Notes under the pieces: generated by a model
The model's database searches: none
What the model was told of the DNA's origin: nothing
What the model saw: the letters and a program-made list of their open reading frames with translations, nothing else
DNA from: Sinorhizobium fredii USDA 257
GTDB taxonomy: Bacteria > Pseudomonadota > Alphaproteobacteria > Rhizobiales > Rhizobiaceae
Length of the DNA stretch: 64,000 nucleotides
Assembly: GCF_000265205.3 (NCBI RefSeq)
Contig: NC_018000.1
Coordinates: 6,109,001-6,173,000, forward strand
Direction: 5' to 3'
Translations under genes and position numbers: made by a program
In this document: positions 39,605 to 48,421 of the stretch, one piece after another
Layout of the letters: every line of letters starts with the position of its first letter
Position numbering within the stretch: position 1 is the first letter of the stretch

Positions 39605-42088
39605 CTATTCCGCCGCGATGATCTTCGGCATGTCGGCGGAAGGGATGCGGCAGGTGACTTCCGTGCCTTCGCCTTCCTTGCTGCGGATCGCTACGGTGCC
39701 GTGATGCAGGCTGACAAAACTCTCGACGATCGACAGGCCGAGACCCGCGCCGCCGCTCTGGCCGTAGCTCTCGAAGCGGTTGAACACGGTGTTCAGCACG
39801 TCCTGCGGGATGCCCGGTCCCGTATCGGTGACCGAGAAGACGAAATCGCTGCCTTCACGCCGGCATTGGAGGTCGATCGTGCTGCCGTCGGGCGCGAAAT
39901 TGGCGGCATTGGTCAAGAGCTTGATGAAGACCTGCTTCAGCCGCTGCTGGTCGGCGGTGATGCGCCCGAGATTGTCGGGCGCGTCGATCCTCAGCGAGAC
40001 GCCGCTCTCGGTCAGCCTGTCGGCCATCTGCTGCGCCACGTCGTCGAGCAGGTCCAAGAGGTTCACCTCGGACATGTCGAGTTCGACGATGCCAGCATCG
40101 ACGGTTGCAAGGTCGAGGATATCGTTGACGATCGTCAGCAGGAGCGAGGAGGAGGTGGCGATGTGGTCGACATATTCCGCCTGGCGCTCGTTGAGATCGC
40201 CGAAGGCCGGCGTCTTCAAGAGATCGGCAAAGCCGATGATGTTGGTCAGCGGCGAGCGCAGCTCGTAGGAGACGTGATGGACGAAATCGTTCTTCAGCGC
40301 ATCCGCCTTGCGCAAGGCCTCGTTCTTTTCCGTCAGCGCTCGCTCGACGCGCACGCTGTCGGTGATGTTGACGAACGTCAGCATCGTCTGGGCGTTGGGC
40401 AGCGGAATGACGGCATAGTCGAGGATCAGTCCGGTGCGCAGCTCCAGGATGCCGCGGCTCGACGGCCGCTCGTCGTCGAAGCTGGTGATGATATGGGCGA
40501 AGCGCTTCCAGCCGTCCGGCTGGTCGTATGAGGCGAGGCACGCCTGCTCGACGGCACGGATATGGGTGCCGGGCTTGGCCTCCGCCTCGCTGATGCCCCA
40601 GATCGCCCGGAAGGCCGGATTGGATAGCCGCATGCGGCCGTCGGGCCCGAAGACGGCGACGCCCTCGGCTAGGTGATCGATCGTTTCGCCCTGAACCTGC
40701 ACGAGCGTGTTGTAGCGGGTTTCGAGATCGACCTTTTCGGTCAGGTTCTCGAAGACCCAGGTCACGCCGCCCTGTGGCCGTGCCGTCGCGAAAACGCGCA
40801 GGGTCTGCCCGTTGGGCAGGTGCCAGAGGTCGGACTGCGTATCGAGGGCCTGGTAGACCGACAGCGCGTTTGTCTTCCATTGCTTCCAGTTGAGCTGTTC
40901 CGGCAGCTTGCCGCCGGCTCTCAGCCGATCGAGCACTTCGCCGTTGTCGGGCTTGCGCTCCAGGAACCCCATGTCCAGCTCCCAGAGCCGCTGGAAGGCC
41001 TGGTTGTAGAATTGCAGGCGCTGATTGCCGTCGAAGATCGCGACGGGCGTCGCCAGGTGGTCGAGCGTTTCGGCATGGCTCTTCAGCGTGCGCGCCAGTT
41101 CCTCGCGCACCGATTCGATGCCGGAAATGTCGATGGCCATGCCCGCCGAGCCGGTGGGGGTGCGGGCGTCGACGACGTCGAAGAAGGTGCGGTTGCCCTT
41201 GACGACGGTCGAAAGCTTGTCGCGGTACGGCGTTTCGAAGGTCGAGACGGAGCGGATCTTTTCGCGCGCCGTAGTCGCCAGCAATTCGCGTCCCTCGGTC
41301 GCGGCCACAGCCGGGCTACGCGCATCGACCGCCTCCGCATAGGCCTCGTTGACCCATTCGAGCTTGCCGTCGGCGCCGCGCTGCCAGACCGGAAGGTCGA
41401 CCGCGTCGAGAAGTGTGCGGAATGTCGAGAGCGAGGAATGCAACTGGTGACGCTCGAGCTTCAGTTCGGCCAGTTCGGCGCGCAGATTGTTGAGCGCGAT
41501 GAAGCGCACGAAGGCTCGCCCGCCGGATACGCGTCCCTGCGCTTCCAGCACCTCGTTGCGCTGTGTTTCGAGCACCAGGTCGAAACTTTGCGCCTGGGCG
41601 CGCAAGGCCTCGATCGCCTTCTCGAGCTGGCCCGCCGATTGCGGCTTGATCCAGCGCCCGAAGGCAAGAAAATCCCGGTCGTCCTGCGGAGCGCCGGTCT
41701 CGACGGGAAGCTGCCCGAGGAATTCCGGGCGTTCGGCCAGTCCGTCCCAGACGACAATCCGGCGGTTCTTGTCGGCAATGAGCGCCTGGAAACGGGAGAT
41801 CCGCTGGTTCGCATCCGAAAGGTCCGAGCGCAAGGCACGATTTTCCGCTTCGATATTGCCGCGCTGGCGGATGAGCCAGATCGCCGAAAGCATCGCTGCG
41901 GAGATGACGCCGATGAGCACGGAAAAGGTGACGACTTCGGAGGTGCCGAAAATCGATCTGGCGACCGGCGCGGAGGCCTGGGCGGCTGCGTCCGTTGCCG
42001 CCAAAAGCGCCGTGCCGGCGAACAACCGCCGCACCAGCCGGGAAGCCTTGCGGCCATCGCCGAAAAAGCTGAATCGTTCTCTTCTCAT
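39605..42088 (-). CDS. divL: DivL-type PAS sensor pseudo-histidine kinase (phospho-site His replaced by Tyr)
   Basis: The 827-residue protein (from ATG 42088) has a hydrophobic N-terminus and a membrane segment at about 52-72 (FSVLIGVISAAMLSAIWLIR). Several PAS domains follow (e.g. LDHLATPVAIFDGNQRLQFY; IDHLAEGVAVFGPDGRMRLS). The dimerisation motif FVHHVSYELRSPLTNIIGF has Tyr608 where kinases have His. An HATPase domain ends the protein (LTNAANFAPDG, DTGPGIPQDV, GGAGLGLSIVESF). Tyr in the H-box is the hallmark of DivL, the Caulobacter cell-cycle regulator that steers CckA-CtrA signalling. ahcY is adjacent, as I recall for the Agrobacterium divL locus. An ATG 57 codons upstream is possible but gives an implausible basic lead. 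Confidence 0.85.
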   Translation of the reverse strand: MRRERFSFFGDGRKASRLVRRLFAGTALLAATDAAAQASAPVARSIFGTSEVVTFSVLIGVISAAMLSAIWLIRQRGNIEAENRALRSDLSDANQRISRFQALIADKNRRIVVWDGLAERPEFLGQLPVETGAPQDDRDFLAFGRWIKPQSAGQLEKAIEALRAQAQSFDLVLETQRNEVLEAQGRVSGGRAFVRFIALNNLRAELAELKLERHQLHSSLSTFRTLLDAVDLPVWQRGADGKLEWVNEAYAEAVDARSPAVAATEGRELLATTAREKIRSVSTFETPYRDKLSTVVKGNRTFFDVVDARTPTGSAGMAIDISGIESVREELARTLKSHAETLDHLATPVAIFDGNQRLQFYNQAFQRLWELDMGFLERKPDNGEVLDRLRAGGKLPEQLNWKQWKTNALSVYQALDTQSDLWHLPNGQTLRVFATARPQGGVTWVFENLTEKVDLETRYNTLVQVQGETIDHLAEGVAVFGPDGRMRLSNPAFRAIWGISEAEAKPGTHIRAVEQACLASYDQPDGWKRFAHIITSFDDERPSSRGILELRTGLILDYAVIPLPNAQTMLTFVNITDSVRVERALTEKNEALRKADALKNDFVHHVSYELRSPLTNIIGFADLLKTPAFGDLNERQAEYVDHIATSSSLLLTIVNDILDLATVDAGIVELDMSEVNLLDLLDDVAQQMADRLTESGVSLRIDAPDNLGRITADQQRLKQVFIKLLTNAANFAPDGSTIDLQCRREGSDFVFSVTDTGPGIPQDVLNTVFNRFESYGQSGGAGLGLSIVESFVSLHHGTVAIRSKEGEGTEVTCRIPSADMPKIIAAE

Positions 42089-42313
42089 GGCGCCGTCCCC
42101 GTTGATCCGCAAAGTTCCGCCGACCTTGCGTCGCCATGCTCGAAACCCTCGAGGAGGGTTTGCGTCCGTTCCGATTGCATCCCCGGTCTGTCTCCGTCTG
42201 TTTGCCGCTTTCCGACAAGACATCCCCGCCCGTAACGCCTCAGGCCCCTCCGGCGTCACGAATCAATGACTTAACCATACTTCTTTGACGATTCACCGGA
42301 AAGTGCGCCGCCC

Positions 42314-42350
42314 AAAAAAGCGGCCGCGATCTCTTGTCAAGATCGCGGCC
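42314..42350 (-). terminator. Intrinsic terminator of ahcY
   Basis: On the minus strand GGCCGCGATCT and AGATCGCGGCC form an 11-bp perfect stem with a 7-nt loop, followed by GCTTTTTT. It separates ahcY from divL. Confidence 0.93.
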
Positions 42351-42380
42351 ACAAGATGTTGTGGATTGCCCGGGTAAGGA

Positions 42381-43781
42381 TTAGTACCGGTAGTGTTCGG
42401 CCTTGAACGGGCCCTGCGGCTTCACGCCGATATAGTCGGCCTGCTCTTCCGAAAGCTCGGTCAATCTGGCGCCGAGCTTGGCGAGATGCAGGCGAGCGAC
42501 CTTCTCGTCGAGCTGCTTCGGCAGAATGTAGACCTCGTTGTTGTAGTTTTCGCCCTTGGTGAAGAGCTCGATTTGCGCCAGCACCTGGTTGGAGAAGGAG
42601 GCCGACATGACGAAGGACGGGTGACCGGTGGCGTTGCCGAGGTTCAACAGGCGGCCTTCCGAAAGCAGGATCAGCCGGTTGCCCTTCGGGAACTCGATCA
42701 GGTCCACCTGCGGCTTGACGTTCGTCCACTTCAGGTTCCTGAGCGCGGAGACCTGAATCTCGTTGTCGAAGTGGCCGATATTGCCGACGATCGCCATGTC
42801 CTTCATCTCGCGCATATGCTCGATGCGGATGACGTCCTTGTTGCCGGTGGTGGTGATGAAGATGTCGGCGGACGACACGACGTCCTCGAGCTGCACCACT
42901 TCGTAACCGTCCATGGCGGCCTGCAGCGCGCAGATCGGATCGATTTCGGTGACCTTGACGCGGGCGCCGGCGCCCTGCAGCGAGGCGGCCGACCCCTTGC
43001 CGACGTCGCCATAGCCGCAGACCACGGCGACCTTGCCGGCCATCATCACGTCGGTACCGCGGCGGATGCCGTCGACGAGCGACTCCTTGCAGCCGTACTT
43101 GTTGTCGAACTTCGACTTGGTGACGCTGTCGTTGACGTTGATTGCCGGGAAGGGCAGCAGGCTCTTGGCCTGGAGCTGGTACAGGCGGTTGACGCCGGTG
43201 GTCGTCTCTTCGGTCACGCCCTTGATGGCGTCGCGCTGCTTGGTGAACCAGCCCGGCGAGGCGGCAAGCCGCTTCTTGATCTGGGCGAAGAGGATTTCTT
43301 CTTCTTCCGAACCGGGATTCGAAAGCACGTTCTCGCCGGCTTCGGCGCGGGCGCCGAGCAGGATGTACATGGTGGCGTCGCCGCCATCATCGAGGATCAT
43401 GTTGGAGAAGCCGCCATCGGTCCACTGGAAGATCTTGTCCGTATAGGCCCAGTATTCTTCGAGGGTTTCGCCCTTGACGGCGAAGACCGGCACGCCGCTT
43501 GCAGCGATCGCCGCTGCCGCATGGTCCTGCGTGGAGAAGATGTTGCAGGACGCCCAGCGGACATCCGCGCCAAGCGCAACCAGGGTCTCGATCAGCACGG
43601 CGGTCTGGATGGTCATGTGCAGCGAGCCGGTGATGCGTGCGCCCTTCAGCGGCTTCGAAGCGCCGAATTCCTCACGGCAGGCCATCAGGCCCGGCATTTC
43701 CGTTTCGGCAATGGTAATTTCCTTGCGCCCGAAATCGGCAAGCCCGATGTCGGCGACAATATAGTCCTGAGTTGCGGTCAT
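42381..43781 (-). CDS. ahcY: S-adenosylhomocysteinase
   Basis: AhcY hydrolyses S-adenosylhomocysteine to homocysteine and adenosine, which keeps methyltransferases running. The 466-residue NAD-bound enzyme shows [40 protein letters not shown] (substrate Lys/Asp), [20 protein letters not shown] (NAD site) and the C-terminal [13 protein letters not shown] chose ATG 43781 ([12 protein letters not shown]); a longer frame to 43835 gives no family similarity. A 22-bp palindrome 128 nt upstream is a likely regulator site. Confidence 0.98.
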   Translation of the reverse strand: MTATQDYIVADIGLADFGRKEITIAETEMPGLMACREEFGASKPLKGARITGSLHMTIQTAVLIETLVALGADVRWASCNIFSTQDHAAAAIAASGVPVFAVKGETLEEYWAYTDKIFQWTDGGFSNMILDDGGDATMYILLGARAEAGENVLSNPGSEEEEILFAQIKKRLAASPGWFTKQRDAIKGVTEETTTGVNRLYQLQAKSLLPFPAINVNDSVTKSKFDNKYGCKESLVDGIRRGTDVMMAGKVAVVCGYGDVGKGSAASLQGAGARVKVTEIDPICALQAAMDGYEVVQLEDVVSSADIFITTTGNKDVIRIEHMREMKDMAIVGNIGHFDNEIQVSALRNLKWTNVKPQVDLIEFPKGNRLILLSEGRLLNLGNATGHPSFVMSASFSNQVLAQIELFTKGENYNNEVYILPKQLDEKVARLHLAKLGARLTELSEEQADYIGVKPQGPFKAEHYRY

Positions 43782-43908
43782 GGAGTTCTCCAGGCTGATC
43801 TTGGGGCGCGTCGGTCCTACAGAGTCCGGCGGCATGACGATGCCTCCCGCGCGTCACGTTCGGGAGAGTGGGCTCGGTCTATCAGGAATCGTCGGGCAGG
43901 GCAACCGT

Positions 43909-43930
43909 CATATAAAGAGGTCTTTATATG
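43909..43930. promoter_or_regulatory. 22-bp palindrome upstream of ahcY, candidate SAM/SAH-regulator operator
   Basis: The 10-bp arms CATATAAAGA and TCTTTATATG are perfect inverted repeats with two bases between them. They lie between ptsH and ahcY, 128 nt before the ahcY ATG. From memory, similar AT-rich palindromes precede methionine-cycle genes in rhizobia and are linked to ArsR-type SamR/SahR regulators. That link is an inference here. The arms and position are directly visible. Confidence 0.65.
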
Positions 43931-43971
43931 TTTATATTACCGTGCCGGAGAGCGGGACGGCCAGCAGGGGA

Positions 43972-44265
43972 TCACATTTCCTCGCCGAACTTGTCGCGCA
44001 CCAGCGCATCCAACGCGTTCAAGGCCTCTTCGGCCTGATTGCCGCTGGCGGCCACGAAGACCGTGCAGCCGGTGCTGGCGGCCAGCATCATCAGTCCCAT
44101 GATGGATGTTCCGCCGACGGTCATTCCGTCTTTCGATACGGTGATCTCGGCGTCGTAGGCCTCGACCGTCTGCACGAATTTCGCCGAGGCCCGCGCATGC
44201 AGGCCGCGCTTGTTGATGATGAGCAGCTCGCGCGTCAGCGCCGTGTCGGGCAGGTGGTCCATCAT
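43972..44265 (-). CDS. ptsH: HPr phosphocarrier protein
   Basis: This 97-residue HPr relays phosphate from EI to EIIA. It carries both regulatory sites: His23 in NKRGLHARASAKFV and Ser54 in MTVGGTSIMGLMML, the residue targeted by HprK. The start is ATG 44265, overlapping the EIIA stop by 4 nt (ATGA); a second ATG follows directly. With EIIA-Man and HprK but no EIIB/EIIC nearby, it belongs to the regulatory, non-transporting PTS of alphaproteobacteria. Confidence 0.95.
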   Translation of the reverse strand: MMDHLPDTALTRELLIINKRGLHARASAKFVQTVEAYDAEITVSKDGMTVGGTSIMGLMMLAASTGCTVFVAASGNQAEEALNALDALVRDKFGEEM

Positions 44266-44663
44266 TTTCCGCTCAGGACGCGGCTGGCGACATTGATGTA
44301 TTTGCGGCCCGCCTCGGAAGCCTCGACAAGGGCCTTGTCCATGTCGCTCTCGCCCCGGACGCCGGCGAGCTTGATCAGCATCGGCAGGTTGACGCCGGCG
44401 ATCACCTCGACGATGCCGCTGCGCATCACGGAAATGGCGAGATTGGAAGGTGTGCCGCCGAACATGTCGGTCAGGATGATGACACCGTTTCCTTCGTCGG
44501 CACTTTCGACGGCGTCGATGATATCCTGACGCCGCTGGTCCATGTCGTCCTCGGGGCCGATGCACACCGTCTCGATAGCTTTTTGCGGACCGACGACATG
44601 TTCCAATGCATGCCGAAACTCATCCGCCAGCTTGCCATGGGTGACAAGCACAAGTCCGATCAT
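44262..44663 (-). CDS. manX: PTS EIIA component, mannose family
   Basis: This 133-residue EIIA-Man domain protein begins MIGLVLVTHGKLADEF, with His9 as phospho-acceptor. It continues with VIILTDMFGGTPSNLAISVM, the dimer signature. No mannose permease (EIIB/C/D) is encoded here, so the role is probably regulatory. HPr passes phosphate to it, and its state may be sensed by other proteins. It lies between hprK (155 nt upstream) and ptsH (4-nt overlap). Confidence 0.94.
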   Translation of the reverse strand: MIGLVLVTHGKLADEFRHALEHVVGPQKAIETVCIGPEDDMDQRRQDIIDAVESADEGNGVIILTDMFGGTPSNLAISVMRSGIVEVIAGVNLPMLIKLAGVRGESDMDKALVEASEAGRKYINVASRVLSGK

Positions 44664-44818
44664 GGGTATCTTTGCTCCAACTGCAGTGCAATTCGTCGAT
44701 GGTCAGATATCGCAATGCAGCAATTTCGTCCACCTGTTGGGGCGGCCATCTTGGCAAGGAAAAGCTGAAGTGCAAGCCAAAAATGCCGAAAAAGCAGTCG
44801 CCCTGCCTTTCGACAAGG

Positions 44819-45274
44819 CTAAAGGCCTAGTTTTTCCGGCAGCAATGCGGTGAGCGCATCGACCGGCGAAAGCAGAGTTTCAACGGGAAGGCGCAGCATC
44901 GGCAAGCTTCGCCCGATCTCAAGTTGCAGTTCCTCTTGCTCCGGGGGAAGGCGCGGATCGAAAGGCGCGCGGACCGGCAGGATCGCCCAGTCGAGGACAC
45001 AGGCAGGCAGGGTGTCGACTTCCGCTATGCCGCTGCCGCGGATTTCGATCAGGCCGCGGATCGCCGCAGGGCAGCGCGCCACGATCCGCTCGTTCGCGAG
45101 CGTCAGGTCGACGCGGTCGTCAGCAACGAGCGCCGCGAAGCGCCCGCGGCGTCGTAGTTCTGCAATGCAGGCGAGCGCCAGAGCCGATTTCCCCGATCCG
45201 GAAGGGCCGGTGACCAGAAAGCCGGTCGTGCCGAGCACCATGGCGGTGCCGTGGATGTTGCAGTGCGTGCTCAC
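44819..45274 (-). CDS. hprK: Short-form HPr kinase/phosphorylase
   Basis: HprK phosphorylates and dephosphorylates HPr on its regulatory serine. At 151 residues this is only the catalytic domain (the Gram-positive enzyme is about twice as long), as in other alphaproteobacteria. Walker A is VTGPSGSGKSALALACI, and the capacitor/signature part is LVADDRVDLTLANERI with IRGLIEIRGSGI. The GTG start at 45274 overlaps the chvG stop (GTGA), so hprK is probably translated together with the ChvG sensor kinase. Confidence 0.94.
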   Translation of the reverse strand: MSTHCNIHGTAMVLGTTGFLVTGPSGSGKSALALACIAELRRRGRFAALVADDRVDLTLANERIVARCPAAIRGLIEIRGSGIAEVDTLPACVLDWAILPVRAPFDPRLPPEQEELQLEIGRSLPMLRLPVETLLSPVDALTALLPEKLGL

Positions 45275-47058
45275 GTGTGCGGCTCGGCGGGAAGGGAAAG
45301 GATGAAGCGGGCACCGGTTACCTCACCGCCCTTGCCGACGATGTTTTCCGCCTTCAGTGTGCCGCCGTGGGCTTCGGCGATCTGGCGCGAAATCGACAGG
45401 CCGAGGCCGGAATTCTGGCCGAAATCCTCGGCCTCCGGCCGGTCCGTGTAGAAACGCTCGAAAATCCGGTCAATGTCTTCCGCCTGAATGCCGGGACCGT
45501 TGTCCTCGACATAGACGAGGCAGCGCGACCGCGAACGGGTCAGGCGCAGGATGATCCGGCCGTTCGGTTCCGGCACGAAGGAGCGAGCGTTCTCTATGAG
45601 GTTGGTGATGATCTGCCCAATGCGCAGGTCGTAGCCGCTGACGATGAAGTTCGCCTTCGGATTGTCCTTGCGATCGACGACGAAGTCGAGCAGCACGGGC
45701 TTCTTCTTGCCGCGAATCTGCCGCGAGATGTCGATCATATCGCCGAGAAGTTTTTCCAGGTCGATCTTCTTCGCGTCGCTGCGCGCCAGTTCGGCATCGA
45801 GCCGCGAGGCGTCGGAAATGTCGCTGATCAGCCGGTCGAGGCGCCGGACATCGTGCTGGATGATGTCGAGCAGCCGCTTCTTCGACTCCTCCGTGCGCGC
45901 CAGCGGCAGGGTCTCGACGGCGCTCCTGAGCGAGGTGAGCGGATTCTTGAGCTCGTGGCTGACATCGGCGGCGAAGTTCTCGATCGCGGCGATGCGATCG
46001 TAAAGCGCCGTCGTCATTTCCCGGAGCGCCACCGAAAGGTTGCCGATCTCGTCCTGGCGGGAGGAGAAGTCCGGGATTTCCTCGCGCTCCTTGGCGCCGC
46101 CGCGACGCACCCGGATGGCGGCTGCCGACAGTCGCCGCAACGGATTGGCGATCGTCGACGACAGGAGCAGCGAGAGAATGACATTGACGAGCGCCGCCAC
46201 GCCGAAGACGCGGATGATTGCCAGACGTTCGGCATGGACGATCTTGTCGATGTCGCCCGCCTGGGTGGAAAGCAGCAGGACGCCGAGCACCGCGCGAAAG
46301 CGCTGCACTGGCACCGCCACGGACACGATCAGCTCGCCCTTCTCTGTGACCCGCACCACCGCGCCGCGTACGCCGGTCAGCGCGTTCATCACCTCCGGAT
46401 AGATCGAGCCGTTGCCGCCCGGCGGCTCTTTGTAGAGCGGCAGGTCACGCGGCTGCAGCAGGCGGTTGAACCAGGCGCTGATCTTATCGGAAACGCTCGA
46501 CGTCTCCGGATCGACCGGCGGAAGATCGAAGCGGAGCACCTGGCCGCCGCTATAGAGATGGCGCGAGTCGAGCAGAAGGTCGGCATCGGCGTCGAACAGG
46601 CGAGCCCGCGTGCGTGTCGGCGAGATTAGCCTTCTGAGGACGGGCGCGACTCGTTCTTGGATGATCGGGAATTCCAGATCCTCGTCGCTCGGCAGCGGGG
46701 TTATGCTCTCGCCGGCCTGCAGCTCGAGCAGCTTTTGCGGGTCGATGGTGATCGAGTTGGTGTCGACCGACGCCGAGGCGGAGATGGCTCCGGCGATGAT
46801 TTCGCCTTGGGTCAGCAGGCTTTCCACGCGGGCGTCGATGAGGCCCTCGCGGAACTGGTTCAGGTACATGATCCCGCCGACCAGAACGACGAGCGCGACG
46901 AGGTTGAAGAAGACGATGCGCCGCGTCAGGCTGGAGAAGACGGCGTTGCCGAACAGCCGCCGGATCAGCGTAAAGGGATGCGCCCATCGGCGCCTTCCAC
47001 GCAGCGCCGATGACCGCCCGTCCGAATCTTCGATCTCGCCCTGCAAGACTTCTACCAA
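45271..47058 (-). CDS. chvG: ChvG/ExoS two-component sensor histidine kinase
   Basis: ChvG (ExoS in Sinorhizobium) is the inner-membrane kinase that phosphorylates ChvI. It controls envelope, succinoglycan and acid responses and is needed for host interaction. It has a membrane segment at about 50-70 (RRIVFFNLVALVVLVGGIMY), a large periplasmic region and a second membrane segment (IIRVFGVAALVNVILSLLLS). HAMP follows, then the H-box FAADVSHELKNPLTSLRSAV and an ATPase domain (NLIENARSFVPE, DNGPGIQAED, GLGLSISRQIAEAH). I chose the TTG at 47058 with GGAG 8 nt upstream. It gives 595 residues, the length I recall for ExoS. Confidence 0.93.
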   Translation of the reverse strand: MVEVLQGEIEDSDGRSSALRGRRRWAHPFTLIRRLFGNAVFSSLTRRIVFFNLVALVVLVGGIMYLNQFREGLIDARVESLLTQGEIIAGAISASASVDTNSITIDPQKLLELQAGESITPLPSDEDLEFPIIQERVAPVLRRLISPTRTRARLFDADADLLLDSRHLYSGGQVLRFDLPPVDPETSSVSDKISAWFNRLLQPRDLPLYKEPPGGNGSIYPEVMNALTGVRGAVVRVTEKGELIVSVAVPVQRFRAVLGVLLLSTQAGDIDKIVHAERLAIIRVFGVAALVNVILSLLLSSTIANPLRRLSAAAIRVRRGGAKEREEIPDFSSRQDEIGNLSVALREMTTALYDRIAAIENFAADVSHELKNPLTSLRSAVETLPLARTEESKKRLLDIIQHDVRRLDRLISDISDASRLDAELARSDAKKIDLEKLLGDMIDISRQIRGKKKPVLLDFVVDRKDNPKANFIVSGYDLRIGQIITNLIENARSFVPEPNGRIILRLTRSRSRCLVYVEDNGPGIQAEDIDRIFERFYTDRPEAEDFGQNSGLGLSISRQIAEAHGGTLKAENIVGKGGEVTGARFILSLPAEPHT

Positions 47059-47358
47059 GTCTTCCGCTCCCACGACGAATATTCGCCGCCCTTTTTGTTT
47101 GCGTATCAGCCCCGGGCCGGCCTGCCGCTCTTGCGCCCAAGCCATCCTTCGGCGCCGCCGAATCCGCGATCGGAGCACCGAAGGGTCGGGCTTGAGGTCA
47201 AGCGTATTGCGGCGCTTTCGCCGAAGCCGGCGCTATCTGGCGGAATCGATCGCCGCTATCATCATGACTGCTCACCAGTCGCGAGCTGCGATCCCGTTCG
47301 GTGGCCGCGTCGGTTTTCAATGAGCCACAATCGGTGCGAAGGCAAGCCCCGCGTGGCC
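47059..47358. other. 300-nt gap between chvI and chvG
   Basis: No supported gene lies here. A GTG/ATG-less lead in frame with chvG exists to 47178 but lacks family similarity. I see no strong terminator, so chvI-chvG may still be cotranscribed, or chvG may have its own promoter. Confidence 0.5.
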
Positions 47359-48084
47359 TCAGGCGGACTCGCGGAAGCGATAGCCGACGCCATAGAGCGT
47401 CTCGATCATATCGAAGTCGCAGTCGACCATCTTGAACTTCTTGCGAAGCCGCTTGATGTGGCTGTCGATCGTCCGGTCGTCGACATAGACCTGTTCGTCA
47501 TAGGCGGCATCCATCAGCGCGTCGCGGCTTTTCACGACGCCGGGCCGCTGCGCCAACGAATGCAGGATGAGAAATTCGGTGACGGTGAGTGTGACCGGTT
47601 CGCTCTTCCAGGTGCAGGTGTGGCGCTCCTGGTCCATGACCAGCTGTCCGCGCTCCAGCGAGCGGGACGGCGCGTCGGCGCTCTTGGCAAGGCCAACGAC
47701 TCCGGCCGCGGCGGCGTCGCGGGCCGGTGCGCGGCGCAGGATCGCCTTGACGCGCTCGACCAGGAGCCGCTGCGAGAACGGCTTCGTGATGAAATCGTCC
47801 GCCCCCATCTTCAGGCCGAAGAGCTCGTCGATCTCCTCGTCCTTGGAGGTCAGGAAGATCACCGGCAGATCGGATTTCTGCCGGAGCCGCCGCAACAGCT
47901 CCATGCCGTCCATGCGCGGCATCTTGATGTCGAAGATCGCCAGGTGCGGCGGGCGCGCCACCAGGCCCTCGAGCGCGGAGGCGCCATCGGTATAGGTTTC
48001 GACCTTGTAGCCCTCGGCTTCCAGCGCGATGGATACCGATGTCAGGATGTTACGGTCGTCATCGACAAGCGCGATGGTCTGCAT
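47359..48084 (-). CDS. chvI: ChvI OmpR-family response regulator
   Basis: This 241-residue DNA-binding partner of ChvG has a receiver domain (1-120) with the acidic pocket VDDDRN, phospho-acceptor Asp52 in [13 protein letters not shown], Thr in [10 protein letters not shown] and Lys in [11 protein letters not shown]-terminal winged helix follows ([34 protein letters not shown]). It activates exopolysaccharide and envelope genes and is essential or near-essential in several rhizobia. It is divergent from pckA across a 337-nt spacer. Confidence 0.97.
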   Translation of the reverse strand: MQTIALVDDDRNILTSVSIALEAEGYKVETYTDGASALEGLVARPPHLAIFDIKMPRMDGMELLRRLRQKSDLPVIFLTSKDEEIDELFGLKMGADDFITKPFSQRLLVERVKAILRRAPARDAAAAGVVGLAKSADAPSRSLERGQLVMDQERHTCTWKSEPVTLTVTEFLILHSLAQRPGVVKSRDALMDAAYDEQVYVDDRTIDSHIKRLRKKFKMVDCDFDMIETLYGVGYRFRESA

Positions 48085-48421
48085 CGTGTTTCAACTCCGT
48101 CTTTATGGGTCCGGCGCCGGGATCCGCTCTTGGCAGCGGCGGCAAACCGCGAGTCACGGTTGCGTTACTTGAGTATAAAGGTGGAACAAATTGTGGCGAA
48201 GCGAAAAAAGCGCCCTATCGCAGGCGGGTCGGAGCGCCTGCTACGGTTGGGCTCCTCCAGGGAGCGATTCAACCGATTAAAAAATCCATATTTTTCTTTA
48301 AATCGATTAATATACTGATATCATTACTCTTTTAGGATTAACTACCTTGTTTTCAGCAAACCGACCCGGTATGTTCCAATGAAATTCAACGCCATTGGCC
48401 AGAGACGAAGGAAGCTTGACC
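48085..48421. other. 337-nt divergent regulatory region chvI/pckA
   Basis: There is no gene. The stretch 48275-48345 is strongly AT-rich for this genome. It lies just before the pckA promoter-like pair, as expected for an activator or UP-element region. The left part presumably holds the chvI promoter, which I could not place confidently. Confidence 0.55.
48347..48375 (+). promoter_or_regulatory. Possible sigma70 promoter for pckA
   Basis: TTGTTT (48347-48352) and TATGTT (48370-48375) have exact 17-nt spacing, about 46 nt before the pckA ATG. They are preceded by an AT-rich tract. Confidence 0.45.

Noticed and set aside
38702..40531. 609-codon plus-strand open frame opposite tsaE-amgK and divL
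   Set aside because: Mirror frame of two genes with strong motifs; no domain of its own.
43782..43980. SAM- or SAH-type riboswitch upstream of ahcY
   Set aside because: I could not match the leader to a known SAM-II or SAH aptamer core; the palindrome is a better explanation for regulation here.
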